DNA of 48,663 nucleotides. It comes from Nostocoides jenkinsii Ben 74. Lineage in GTDB: Bacteria > Actinomycetota > Actinomycetes > Actinomycetales > Dermatophilaceae. The position numbers and the translations under genes were made by a program. The number at the start of each line of letters is the position of its first letter. Positions within the stretch are counted from its first letter, which is position 1. Below, piece after piece: positions 32,193-40,482 of this stretch. Under the pieces are notes generated by a model. That model saw only the letters and a list, made by a program, of their open reading frames with translations. It ran no database searches and was not told the DNA's origin. Location of the stretch: positions 2,527,749 to 2,576,411 of the forward strand of contig NZ_HF571038.1 in assembly GCF_001046875.1 (NCBI RefSeq). Reading direction: 5' to 3'.

Positions 32193-32959
32193 ATGAGCAG
32201 GTCACGGCGCACGGTGATCAAGGCGGGGTCCTGGTCGGTGCCGGTTTTGGCAGCGGCGGCGGCGCCTGTCCTCGCCGCATCCACGCCGGACCATCACGAC
32301 GAGCGCTGACCCCATCATGGTCAGCGTCATCAAGCCGACCGGCATGACCCTGACCGCAGCCAGCCTGCCATCCGGGTGGACCGCCGTCGACAACGGCACC
32401 ACGATCACGTTGATCGGCCCGGGCGGCACCCAATGCCAGCGTCCCGCTGAACTTCACCGCCTCAGGCGCCCCGCCCGGGAACTACACCATCAACGCCACC
32501 ATCACGCAGGCCACCGACGAGACCAATGTCGCGAACAACACCGCCGCCACTACCGTGACCGTCAACGGCGTGCCGGACATGAGGGCCAGGTTGAGCACGA
32601 GCAGCGCGAACTACCAGGTCAACGTTCCGATGGAGGTCTTCTTTGAGTTCAGCAACGTCGGATCGACAGCAACGTCCGGCGCCATCACCGTTTACGTCTA
32701 CAAGCCCAGCGTCGCGGGGACCTTCACCGTCGCGGCACCGGTGGGCTGGTCTCTGACGAACACGACAAACACATACTTTGCCTACACCTACACGGGCGTG
32801 ATGCAACCCAACGACAGCGGGATATTCACTGGCACCTACACCCGAACCGCAACGGGCACCGGAACGTTGCAGTTCCGGGGTGTGGTGGTGCCCGGCTCTG
32901 GTGGCGAGACGAACAACACCAACAACTCGAGAACGGTCGCCATCACGCTGATCCAGTAG
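32193..32959 (+). pseudogene. secreted surface protein with Tat-like signal and DUF11/CARDB-like domains, two frameshifts
   Basis: The ATG at 32193 starts a signal peptide with twin Arg (SRRTVIKAGS, then a hydrophobic Ala-rich core) that stops at 32307-32309 after 38 codons. The mature part continues in the next frame (ITTSADPIMVSVIKPTGMTL, SGWTAVDNGTTITLIGPGG). After ACCC near 32428 it moves to the third frame (NASVPLNFTASGAPPGNYT up to TNNSRTVAITLIQ, stop at 32957-32959). Removing one C near 32286 and one near 32430 would give a single protein of about 255 residues with two Thr/Asn-rich beta-sandwich repeats. The G+C content is lower than in the neighbours. Confidence 0.65.
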
Positions 32960-33005
32960 CCGTCTCGACCTGCATTCAGCGCACCTCCAAGAGCGCCGCC
33001 GGCCA

Positions 33006-33011
33006 TAGCCT
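33006..33011 (+). promoter_or_regulatory. candidate -10 box for the leaderless RhtA-like gene
   Basis: TAGCCT (TANNNT) is followed by exactly 6 bases and the GTG at 33018, and no ribosome site is present. Confidence 0.4.
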
Positions 33012-33017
33012 GAGCCG

Positions 33018-33893
33018 GTGCTGTCCCGACTCGATGCCGTCCCGGCTCCCGCTCTTGTGCTCGCGGGGATCGTGTCGGTGCAGTTCGGCGGGGCATTGGC
33101 GGCGACGCTGATCCCGGTGATCGGGGCGGCAGGGTCGGTCACGATGCGCCTGCTTTTCGCGACGGTCGTGCTGCTCGCCATCGTTCGGCCCCGCGTACGC
33201 GGCTACTCACGTCGGGACTGGGCGACGGTCATCGCCTTTGGGTTGGCGCTCGGGCTGATGAACTTCGCCTTCTATGGCTCGCTCGCGCACTTGCCGATCG
33301 GCGTGGCGGTGACGATCGAGTTCATCGGGCCGCTCGCGCTGGCTACCGCGCTGTCGCGGCGGCCCAAGGACTTCTTCGCGGTGCTGGGTGCGGCGCTCGG
33401 CGTGGTGATGATCTCCGAAGCGTTCAGCGCACCCCTGAGCGAGCTGAACTGGGCCGGCATTCTGCTCGCGCTGACCGCTGGGGGGTGCTGGGCGGCATAC
33501 ATCATCTTCAGCGGACGCACCGGTGCCGCCTTTCCCAAGCTGGACGGCCTCGCGATCGCGATGCTCGTCGCAACCCTCGTTGTGTCGCCCTTCGGGCTCA
33601 TCAGGGTCGGCGAGTGGACGCCGAGCCTGTTGGCGAAGGGCCTGGGGATCGCGATCCTGTCCTCCCTGCTGCCCTACTCCCTCGAACTGATCGCCCTGCG
33701 ACGGATGAGCGCCGCCGTCTTCGGGATCCTGCTCTCGCTCGAGCCTGCGGTCGCGGCGCTGGCGGGCCTGGTGATCCTCGGGCAGCGGCTGCACGGCATA
33801 CAACTGCTGGGTATGGCGCTCGTCGTCGCTGCCAGCGCTCTGATCATGAGCGCCAGCAGCGAACCCGATCCGGCCGAGGCGGCCGGCGCCTAG
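33018..33893 (+). CDS. EamA-family transporter, RhtA-like
   Basis: A 291-residue membrane protein with ten predicted helices in two EamA halves. IEFIGPLALATALSRRPKDF and LPYSLELIALRRMSAAVFGILLSLEPAVAAL resemble RhtA, the threonine/homoserine exporter, more than general DMT members. The real substrate is not known. The stop overlaps the terC stop from the other strand by 3 bases. It sits just after the decayed patch but has normal codon use and is intact. Confidence 0.85.
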   Translation: MLSRLDAVPAPALVLAGIVSVQFGGALAATLIPVIGAAGSVTMRLLFATVVLLAIVRPRVRGYSRRDWATVIAFGLALGLMNFAFYGSLAHLPIGVAVTIEFIGPLALATALSRRPKDFFAVLGAALGVVMISEAFSAPLSELNWAGILLALTAGGCWAAYIIFSGRTGAAFPKLDGLAIAMLVATLVVSPFGLIRVGEWTPSLLAKGLGIAILSSLLPYSLELIALRRMSAAVFGILLSLEPAVAALAGLVILGQRLHGIQLLGMALVVAASALIMSASSEPDPAEAAGA

Positions 33894-34921
33894 ATCGCGT
33901 CCTGCGGTCCACCGAACTTGGCGTCCCGCCGCGACTTCCACAAGCTCGCGATGGTCGTCACACCGAGGATCACCACGATGGCGCCCAGCGAGACGGCAAT
34001 CGGGATCTCCGGGACCTTGACATGCTCGCCGCCGTTGATGAACGGCAACTCGTTCTCGTGGAGGGCGTGCAGCAGGAGCTTGACGCCGATGAAGGCCAGC
34101 AGCACGGCGAGGCCGATGCTGAGGTACACGAGCTTCTGCAGCAGGCCGCCGAGCAAGAAGAACAACTGGCGCAGACCCATCAGGGCGAAGAGGTTGGCGA
34201 CCAGGACGATGTACGGCTCCTTGGTCAGGCCGTAGATCGCCGGGATCGAGTCAAGCGCAAACAGCAGGTCGGTCGTGCCGAGGGCCAGGATGACGAAGAG
34301 CATCGGGGTGGCCATGCGGCGGCCAGCCTTCTTGATGAACAACTTGGTGCCTTCGTAGTCCGGCGTGGACGGCACTTTGCTCTCGATCGCCTTCATCAGG
34401 CGGTTGTCCTCATACTCCTCATCGTCCGACTCGCCTTCGGTGGCCAGCTTGACGGCGGTGTAGATCAGGAACGCGCCGAAGATGTAGAAAACCCAGGAGA
34501 AGTTGTTGATCGCGGTCGCGCCGAGCCAGATGAAGATGCCGCGCAACACGATGGCGATGACAATGCCGACCATCAAGGCGAACTGCTGCAGCCGCTCCGG
34601 TACGGCGAAGCGCGCCATGATCAGCAGGAAGATGAAGAGGTTGTCGACACTGAGGGAGTATTCGGTGAGCCAGCCCGCGAAGAACTCACCGGACAGCTTC
34701 GGCCCCTTCCACACCAGCAAGGCGACGCCGAACAGCACGGCCGCCCCGATGTAGGCGCTCAGCGCGACCCAGAGCTCGCGATTGCTTGGCCGGTGCGGAT
34801 TTCGGGCGATCCAGTAGACATCGAAAAGCAGCACCGCGCTGGCGATGCCGATGGTGAGCAGCCACGCCCACGTGGGCAGGTTGAGTTGGGTCTCGTTGGC
34901 GGCGACGAACAGGCTGGTCAA
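33890..34921 (-). CDS. TerC-family integral membrane protein (probable Mn2+ exporter)
   Basis: A 343-residue TerC/Alx protein with about nine helices. TEYSLSVDNLFIFLLIM and TDLLFALDSIPAIYGLTKEP each carry the membrane Asp used for metal binding in the family. A basic/acidic cytosolic loop (EGESDDEEYEDNRLMKAIES) lies between the halves. Family members export Mn2+, and Alx of E. coli is under a manganese riboswitch. A similar element precedes this gene. The start is a TTG at 34921, with AAAGGGG about 9 bases upstream. Confidence 0.9.
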   Translation of the reverse strand: MTSLFVAANETQLNLPTWAWLLTIGIASAVLLFDVYWIARNPHRPSNRELWVALSAYIGAAVLFGVALLVWKGPKLSGEFFAGWLTEYSLSVDNLFIFLLIMARFAVPERLQQFALMVGIVIAIVLRGIFIWLGATAINNFSWVFYIFGAFLIYTAVKLATEGESDDEEYEDNRLMKAIESKVPSTPDYEGTKLFIKKAGRRMATPMLFVILALGTTDLLFALDSIPAIYGLTKEPYIVLVANLFALMGLRQLFFLLGGLLQKLVYLSIGLAVLLAFIGVKLLLHALHENELPFINGGEHVKVPEIPIAVSLGAIVVILGVTTIASLWKSRRDAKFGGPQDAI

Positions 34922-34934
34922 GCGGGTGGCCCCT

Positions 34935-35045
34935 TTCGGACATGAAGCGGGTCAGTCCGAAGTCTCTCCCACCCATGACAACTGGGCCGCCGCCCCGGGC
35001 CGAGTGGCCGTGATGACGAGGCAGGCGTGGCGGGATACTCCCTCC
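34935..35045 (-). ncRNA. yybP-ykoY (manganese) riboswitch candidate upstream of terC
   Basis: On the minus strand the leader has the 5' element GGAGGGAGTATCCCGCC (35045-35029), a CGTCATCAC-containing internal part and the 3' element GGTGGGAGAGACTTCGG (34973-34957). TCCCGCC pairs with GGTGGGA (7 bp, one G-U). From memory these match the conserved GGGAGTA and GAGAC parts of the yybP-ykoY class; this was not run against a covariance model. A following hairpin, TTCGGAC (34961-34955) with GTCCGAA (34941-34935), leads into the AAAGGGG ribosome site and could be the expression platform for translational control. Confidence 0.7.
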
Positions 35046-35126
35046 GCGAGGCGCCGACGGCACCCCATTGCGCCCAAGTGTGGCAGAAGCCGCCCCAAGC
35101 AGAGAAATCCCGACCGCGAAGGGGGC

Positions 35127-35477
35127 TTATCTCGGCTGGTCCGGCCGCTTGGACTTCGGGAGTTTGCTCACGATGAGGTCGTATGACGTGTCGATCGCTT
35201 CGAGAATCTCCTCATCAGGAATCGTGCCCCCGATGGCGAGCGTGTTCCAGCCGTTGCGACCGATATAGGGCATGACGCTGGCGTCGTCGGGATATTGCAG
35301 CAGCCACTCATCGGCCTCCGCGCGGTTGGCGCCGCACTTGACCCCGACGGCATCTCGACCGAGCCCGAACACGAAGATCTTCTCGACAACCTTCGCGACC
35401 AAGTCGCCCTCCCAGGGCTCGTCGGGGTAGGCGCCCGGCTTGGACAGGGCGTGATCGCGGAACTCCTCGGGGGTCAT
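35127..35477 (-). CDS. MmcQ/YjbR family protein
   Basis: A 116-residue protein of the CyaY-fold MmcQ/YjbR family (DUF419). The start MTPEEFRDHALSKPGAYPDE, the segment KIFVFGLGRDAVGVKCG and the end NGWNTLAIGGTIPDEEILEA are typical. Members are described as DNA-binding-like, but the biochemical role is unknown. It follows uvrB by 12 bases on the same strand, so the two are probably co-transcribed. Confidence 0.88.
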   Translation of the reverse strand: MTPEEFRDHALSKPGAYPDEPWEGDLVAKVVEKIFVFGLGRDAVGVKCGANRAEADEWLLQYPDDASVMPYIGRNGWNTLAIGGTIPDEEILEAIDTSYDLIVSKLPKSKRPDQPR

Positions 35478-35489
35478 GGCCCCAGTGTC

Positions 35490-37598
35490 TCAGCGCGTAG
35501 CTTCGGTCATCTGGCGCAGTTCCTTCTTGAGGTCGCCAATCTCATCGCGCAGCCGCGCCGCGAGCTCGAACTTCAACTCGGCCGCCGCGGTGTGCATCTG
35601 CTCGGTCAGCTCCTGGATGAGATTGGCCAAGTCGCTGGCCGGCAGCCCCTTGATCGTCGCCACCTGGCCCGTGTCGGCCATCATCGCGCCGCGACCGCCG
35701 CGCCCGGAACCCCGGGTGCCTCGGGTCTGGCTCCGCCCCGACCCCATGAGGGCCTCGGTGTCGGCGTCCTCGCGGCCGAGGAGATCGGTGATGTCGGCGA
35801 TCTTCTTGCGCAAGGGCTGCGGATCGATGCCGTGCTCCCGGTTGTAGGCGAGCTGCTTCTCCCGGCGCCGGTTGGTCTCCTCGATGGCGTGCTCCATCGA
35901 GGGGGTGAGCTTGTCGGCATACATATGAACCTGCCCGGACACATTTCGGGCGGCACGCCCGATCGTCTGGATCAGGGAGCGCGCCGAGCGCAGGAAGCCC
36001 TCCTTGTCGGCGTCCAGGATCGAAACCAGGGACACCTCGGGCAGATCGAGGCCCTCGCGCAGCAGGTTGATGCCGACGAGGACGTCGAACTCGCCGAGGC
36101 GCAACTCGCGCAACAACTCAACCCGGCGCAGCGTGTCGATGTCGGAGTGCAGGTAGCGGACTCGGACGCCCTTCTCCAGCAAGTAGTCGGTGAGGTCCTC
36201 GGCCATCTTCTTGGTCAGCGTCGTGACCAGGACGCGCTCGTCCCGGGCCGCGCGTTGGGCGATCTGATCGAGCAGGTCGTCGATCTGGCCGCGGGTGGGT
36301 TTGAGGACGATCTCGGGGTCGATCAGGCCGGTCGGGCGGATGACCTGCTCGACGACGCCATCGGCCTTGGCCACCTCGTAGTCGCCCGGTGTCGCGGACA
36401 GGTAGACGGTTTGGCCGATGCGATCGAGGAACTCCTCCCACATCAGGGGGCGGTTGTCCATGGCGCTGGGCAGCCGGAAGCCATGGTCGACCAACGTCCG
36501 CTTGCGGGACATATCCCCCTCATACATCGCCCCGATCTGCGGCACCGTCTGGTGCGACTCGTCGATGACCAGCAGGAAGTCCTCCGGGAAATAGTCGAGG
36601 AGGCAGTTGGGCGCGCTGCCACGGGTGCGGCCGTCGATGTGCATCGAGTAGTTCTCGATGCCGGAGCAGGACCCCACTTGGCGCATCATCTCGATGTCGT
36701 ATGAGGTGCGCATCCGCAGGCGCTGAGCCTCCAACAGCTTGCCTTGCTTCTCGAACAACGCGAGTTGCTCGGCGAGTTCCTTCTCGATGCCGGTGATGGC
36801 CCGCTCCATCCGCTCCGGCCCCGCCACATAGTGCGTCGCCGGGAAGACATACATCTCCTGCTCCTCGCGCACGATCTCGCCCGTGAGCGGATGCAGGGTG
36901 TAGATGCGCTCGATCTCGTCACCGAAGAACTCGATGCGGATCGCGTGCTCCTCATAGACGGGGATGATCTCGACGGTGTCGCCGCGCACCCGGAACGTGC
37001 CGCGGGTGAAGGAGAGGTCGTTGCGGGTGTACTGCATCGTCACGAACTTGCGCAGCAGGTCATCGCGCTCCAAGACGTCGCCGACGCGCAGCGGGACCAT
37101 GCGATCGACATACTCCTGCGGGGTGCCGAGGCCATAGATGCAGCTCACCGATGCCACCACGACGACATCGCGCCGGGTCAGCAGTGAATTGGTGGCGCTG
37201 TGCCGCAAGCGCTCGACCTCGTCGTTGATCGAGGAGTCCTTCTCTATGTAAGTGTCTGTCTGCGGGACGTAGGCCTCGGGTTGGTAGTAGTCGTAGTAGG
37301 ACACGAAATATTCGACCGCGTTGTTGGGCAGCAGCTCGCGGAACTCGTTGGCCAACTGCGCCGCCAGGGTCTTGTTGGGCGCCATCACCAGCGTGGGCCG
37401 CTGCACCTGCTCGATCAGCCAGGCGGTCGTCGCCGACTTGCCGGTGCCGGTGGCACCCAGCAACACCACGTCCTGCTCCCCGGCCTTGACCCGGCGGGTG
37501 AGGTCGGCGATGGCCGTCGGCTGATCCCCGCTGGGCTCGAAGTCGGAGACAACCTCAAAGGGAGCCAATCGTCGCTTCAGGTCTGTTGTCGGACGCAT
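35490..37598 (-). CDS. uvrB: excinuclease ABC subunit B
   Basis: Helicase-like damage-verification subunit of nucleotide excision repair. The 702 residues include Walker [12 protein letters not shown] near residue 47 and the beta-hairpin [20 protein letters not shown] near 95, which probes the damaged strand. Also present are the DEAD-like VIDESHQT, the helicase motif [19 protein letters not shown] and a C-terminal UVR motif ([20 protein letters not shown]) that contacts UvrC. TACGGT ends 6 bases before the ATG (37605-37610), with no ribosome site: leaderless type. It is divergent from trmH. Confidence 0.96.
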   Translation of the reverse strand: MRPTTDLKRRLAPFEVVSDFEPSGDQPTAIADLTRRVKAGEQDVVLLGATGTGKSATTAWLIEQVQRPTLVMAPNKTLAAQLANEFRELLPNNAVEYFVSYYDYYQPEAYVPQTDTYIEKDSSINDEVERLRHSATNSLLTRRDVVVVASVSCIYGLGTPQEYVDRMVPLRVGDVLERDDLLRKFVTMQYTRNDLSFTRGTFRVRGDTVEIIPVYEEHAIRIEFFGDEIERIYTLHPLTGEIVREEQEMYVFPATHYVAGPERMERAITGIEKELAEQLALFEKQGKLLEAQRLRMRTSYDIEMMRQVGSCSGIENYSMHIDGRTRGSAPNCLLDYFPEDFLLVIDESHQTVPQIGAMYEGDMSRKRTLVDHGFRLPSAMDNRPLMWEEFLDRIGQTVYLSATPGDYEVAKADGVVEQVIRPTGLIDPEIVLKPTRGQIDDLLDQIAQRAARDERVLVTTLTKKMAEDLTDYLLEKGVRVRYLHSDIDTLRRVELLRELRLGEFDVLVGINLLREGLDLPEVSLVSILDADKEGFLRSARSLIQTIGRAARNVSGQVHMYADKLTPSMEHAIEETNRRREKQLAYNREHGIDPQPLRKKIADITDLLGREDADTEALMGSGRSQTRGTRGSGRGGRGAMMADTGQVATIKGLPASDLANLIQELTEQMHTAAAELKFELAARLRDEIGDLKKELRQMTEATR

Positions 37599-37604
37599 GA
37601 GTCA

Positions 37605-37670
37605 ACCGTAAACGCGACCACCGACAGCCCTCCCCCGCCCACCCTGAACATGAGGGCGGCGGGCGATAAT
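37605..37670. promoter_or_regulatory. divergent uvrB/trmH promoters, both leaderless type
   Basis: On the minus strand TACGGT (37610-37605) lies 6 bases before the uvrB ATG. On the plus strand GATAAT (37665-37670) lies 6 bases before the trmH GTG at 37677. No ribosome-binding sites precede either start. No GAAC-N4-GTTC LexA-type box was found between them. Confidence 0.45.
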
Positions 37671-37676
37671 GCCGCC

Positions 37677-38369
37677 GTGAGTGTCGCCGAGGAGTCCGCC
37701 GGGGAGGCGCGCGCGCCATACGATCCGATGCCCCACGGACCCGCCGAGGTGGGGGTCGGGCCGTGGGACGGACCGTGGCCGGCCGGCCCCGGGAGTGAGG
37801 TGTATGACGCTGACCTCCTGCGCGAGGGGGATCGCCGCAATGTCGTGGACCGCTACCGCTATTGGAGTATGGCCGCGATCGTCGCCGACCTCGACACCCG
37901 TCGCCACGACTTCCATGTCGCCATCGAAAACTGGCAGCACGACTTCAACATCGGCACCATCGTGCGGACGGCGAATGCGTTCTTGGCCAAGGAGGTTCAT
38001 ATCGTCGGCAATCGACGCTGGAATCGTCGTGGGGCCATGGTGACCGACCGTTATCAACACCTGCACTATCACCCCGACGCCACGGCGCTCGCCGAGCATC
38101 TCGCCGGACAGGACGTGGCCCTGTGGGGCGTCGACAACCTCCCCGGATCGCTGCATCTGGAGTCCGCCGAACTCCCCCGACGCGTGTGCTTCCTGCTTGG
38201 GCAGGAAGGCCCAGGGCTGAGCGAGGCCGCGCGGGAGGCGTGCGCCGCGACCTTCTCGATCGCCCAGTTCGGCTCGACCCGCTCCATCAACGCCTCGGTC
38301 GCCGCCGCCGTCGCGATGCACGCGTGGGTGCGCACGCACGCCGATTTCACGGAAGCCTGGCGCGGATGA
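37677..38369 (+). CDS. TrmH/SpoU-family RNA 2'-O-methyltransferase
   Basis: A SPOUT-class methyltransferase. Motif 1 is NIGTIVRTANAFLA, motif 2 LLGQEGPGLSEAA and motif 3 FGSTRSINASVAAAVAMHAW, which together build the knotted SAM site. About 75 residues with many Pro/Gly precede the catalytic domain. The GTG at 37677 gives 230 residues and fits the GATAAT-N6 leaderless spacing; an ATG at 37650 would lie upstream of that start point. The target (tRNA or rRNA position) cannot be told. Its TGA overlaps the next ATG. Confidence 0.88.
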   Translation: MSVAEESAGEARAPYDPMPHGPAEVGVGPWDGPWPAGPGSEVYDADLLREGDRRNVVDRYRYWSMAAIVADLDTRRHDFHVAIENWQHDFNIGTIVRTANAFLAKEVHIVGNRRWNRRGAMVTDRYQHLHYHPDATALAEHLAGQDVALWGVDNLPGSLHLESAELPRRVCFLLGQEGPGLSEAAREACAATFSIAQFGSTRSINASVAAAVAMHAWVRTHADFTEAWRG

Positions 38370-39397
38370 GCCTGCTCGCGCGCTATCGCGCCTCGGGGGC
38401 CGATCTGCCGTTCGGCGACCCGCGCCCGGCGCACGGCCTGGCGATGGAGGGCTACTTCTGGCGCGTGACCGATCGGTCAACGCAGCGCACGTTGATCGCG
38501 TTGATCGGCGTCAATCAGCCGCGCGACGGGAGCGCGCCGTGGGCGACGCTCGGTTTGGCCACGAGTGACGGCTTCCTGCGCACGCTTGCCGCTCCAGAGG
38601 GCTGGGCGGACCCACGCCGCCTGGGGGCGCGCAGTGGAACCGCCTTCGTGGCGGACGCGACCCGGGTCCGCGTCGACCTCGGCCCGGATGCGCTGTGCGA
38701 GTTCCGGATTGACCAGCCGGCACCCTGGCCCCGGCGGGCCGTCGGTGGCTCCAGCGTGTTCCAAAGCGTGCCGGGCCTCAATCAGTATTGGCATCCCTGG
38801 CTGCTCGGCGGCCGGGCAACGGGGTCGGCCACGATCGCGGGCGAGCGGTGGGACTTCACCGACGCGCAGGTGTATGCCGAGAAGAACTGGGGCAAGGGCG
38901 GTTTCCCGGAGAGTTGGTGGTGGGGTCAAGCGCAGGGCTTCGCCGAAGCGGAGGCGGGCGTCGCCTTCGCGGGGGGCTTGGTCCACGCGGGACCGCTGCG
39001 CACCACGGTCACTGCCGTCGTCGTGCGGCTCCCCGACGGCCAGGTCTTCCGGCTCGGTAACCCTGGCGTCTCCCCGGTCCGCGCGCAGGTCACCGACGAG
39101 CGATGGTTACTTCGCGGGCGCGGCTACGGCTGGGAGGTCGTCCTCGACGGCCGCGCCCCCCTCGGTGATGCACACGTCCTGCCCGTCCCCTTGCCCGACG
39201 AGCACCGCAACACCGCCGGGGACTTGGAGCATCTCGCCGCCACTTTGGACGTGACGGTCCGGCGGCGCGGGCGGACGGTCTGGGAGGGGACCACCGACCT
39301 CGCCGCCCTGGAGCACGGGGGGCTCGCCCGGGCCGAGGCTGAGCTGCGGCGACGCGGCATACCTCTTGGGGCGACGGACGCCCCGCCCGTGCGATGA
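38366..39397 (+). CDS. tocopherol cyclase-like protein
   Basis: A 343-residue protein resembling the tocopherol cyclase (VTE1) family: an N-terminal AMEGYFWRVTD segment near residue 26, and the hallmark block VYAEKNWGKGGFPESWWWGQ near residue 170 followed by beta-strands. In plants and cyanobacteria VTE1 closes the chromanol ring of tocopherols and plastochromanol. A non-photosynthetic actinobacterium should not make tocopherol, so the substrate is open. The start (38366) and stop (39397) overlap trmH and menC by 4 bases (ATGA), and menC makes a menaquinone precursor, so a prenylquinone substrate is a reasonable guess. Confidence 0.75.
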   Translation: MSLLARYRASGADLPFGDPRPAHGLAMEGYFWRVTDRSTQRTLIALIGVNQPRDGSAPWATLGLATSDGFLRTLAAPEGWADPRRLGARSGTAFVADATRVRVDLGPDALCEFRIDQPAPWPRRAVGGSSVFQSVPGLNQYWHPWLLGGRATGSATIAGERWDFTDAQVYAEKNWGKGGFPESWWWGQAQGFAEAEAGVAFAGGLVHAGPLRTTVTAVVVRLPDGQVFRLGNPGVSPVRAQVTDERWLLRGRGYGWEVVLDGRAPLGDAHVLPVPLPDEHRNTAGDLEHLAATLDVTVRRRGRTVWEGTTDLAALEHGGLARAEAELRRRGIPLGATDAPPVR

Positions 39398-40389
39398 CGG
39401 CGCCCCTGCCCGATCGGGCGGACCTCCTTGGCCGGGTGCACGTGGTGGCGATCCCGATGCGGGTGCGGTTCCGCGGTATCACGGCGCGCGAGGTGGCGTT
39501 GATCGATGGCCCGGCCGGCTGGGGTGAGTTCGGTCCTTTCCCGGAGTATGCCGTTCCCGAGGCCGCGCGCTGGCTCGCCTCGGCGATCGAGGCGGCGTAT
39601 GGCGCGTGGCCAGCTCCCGTCCGCGAGTCCGTCCCGATCAACGCAACCGTGCCCGCCGTGGGCCCGGAAGCGGTGGCGGGGATCGTGGCCCGGTTCCCCG
39701 GCTGCGACACCGTCAAAGTCAAGGTCGCCGAGCCCGGCCAGCCTCTCGGCGAGGACGTCGCCCGGGTGGCGGAGGTGCGCGCGGTGATGGGCCCGCGCGC
39801 CCGGATTCGGTTGGACGCCAACGGAAATTGGAGCCTGGCCGAGGCGGCGGAGGCCCTAGAGCGACTGGGGCGGTACGACCTCGATTATGTGGAGCAGCCG
39901 TGCGCGAGCGTGCGGGAGCTGGCCGCGCTGCGGCGGTCGCTGGCGCGCCGCGGCATACGGATCCGGATTGCGGCCGACGAGTCCATTCGGAAGGCGGAGG
40001 ACCCGCTGCGGGTCGCGCGCGAGGAGGCCGCCGACCTCGTGGTGGTCAAGGTTGCGCCGCTGGGTGGGGTGGCGCGGACGCTGGAGATCGTCGAGGCGTG
40101 CGGGCTGCCGGCGGTGGTGTCGTCGGCGCTCGACACGTCCATCGGTCTGAGTGCGGGGGTGGCCCTAGCGGCCGCGCTGCCGGAGCTGGCGGGGGCGTGC
40201 GGGCTCGGCACGCTGGCGCTGATGGAGGGGGATGTGACGACGGCATCCCTGCGGCCGGTGGGCGGTGTCCTCGCGCCAGGTCGGGTCGCTGCCGACCCCG
40301 ACCTCCTCCATCGGTATGCCGCTCCCCCGCCCCGCGTTGCCTGGTGGCACGAGCGCGTCAGGGCCTGCCTGGCGGAGCTGACTCGGTAA
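39394..40389 (+). CDS. menC: o-succinylbenzoate synthase
   Basis: Enolase-superfamily enzyme that dehydrates SHCHC to o-succinylbenzoate in menaquinone synthesis. The 331 residues show the catalytic Lys in DTVKVKV, and the metal ligands Asp, Glu and Asp in RLDANGNW, YVEQP and IAADESIR. The second Lys is in VVVKVAPLGG, and a C-terminal ALDTSIGLSAGVALAAALPE lid follows. This is the short actinobacterial MenC type. The ATG overlaps the stop of the tocopherol cyclase-like gene. A 76-bp palindrome starts 18 bases after its stop. Confidence 0.93.
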   Translation: MTAPLPDRADLLGRVHVVAIPMRVRFRGITAREVALIDGPAGWGEFGPFPEYAVPEAARWLASAIEAAYGAWPAPVRESVPINATVPAVGPEAVAGIVARFPGCDTVKVKVAEPGQPLGEDVARVAEVRAVMGPRARIRLDANGNWSLAEAAEALERLGRYDLDYVEQPCASVRELAALRRSLARRGIRIRIAADESIRKAEDPLRVAREEAADLVVVKVAPLGGVARTLEIVEACGLPAVVSSALDTSIGLSAGVALAAALPELAGACGLGTLALMEGDVTTASLRPVGGVLAPGRVAADPDLLHRYAAPPPRVAWWHERVRACLAELTR

Positions 40390-40406
40390 GCCCCCGCCCC
40401 CGCTCC

Positions 40407-40482
40407 CGAACTTGAGCACGCCTTAGGAACTTGAGCACGCCATGCATGGCGTGCTCAGGTTCCTAAGGCGTGCTCAAGTTCG
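40407..40482. repeat. 76-bp near-perfect palindrome built from four copies of a 15-mer
   Basis: Arms 40407-40444 and 40445-40482 are complementary over 38 bp with a single A/G difference (a G-U wobble in RNA) and no loop; the centre is ATGCAT. Each arm holds two direct copies of a 15-mer (GAACTTGAGCACGCC at 40408-40422 and 40427-40441, inverted copies opposite, one with the A/G change). The last codons and stop of coaE lie inside the right arm. It can act as a terminator for both menC and coaE, and the tandem structure suggests duplication of a smaller hairpin. Confidence 0.85.
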
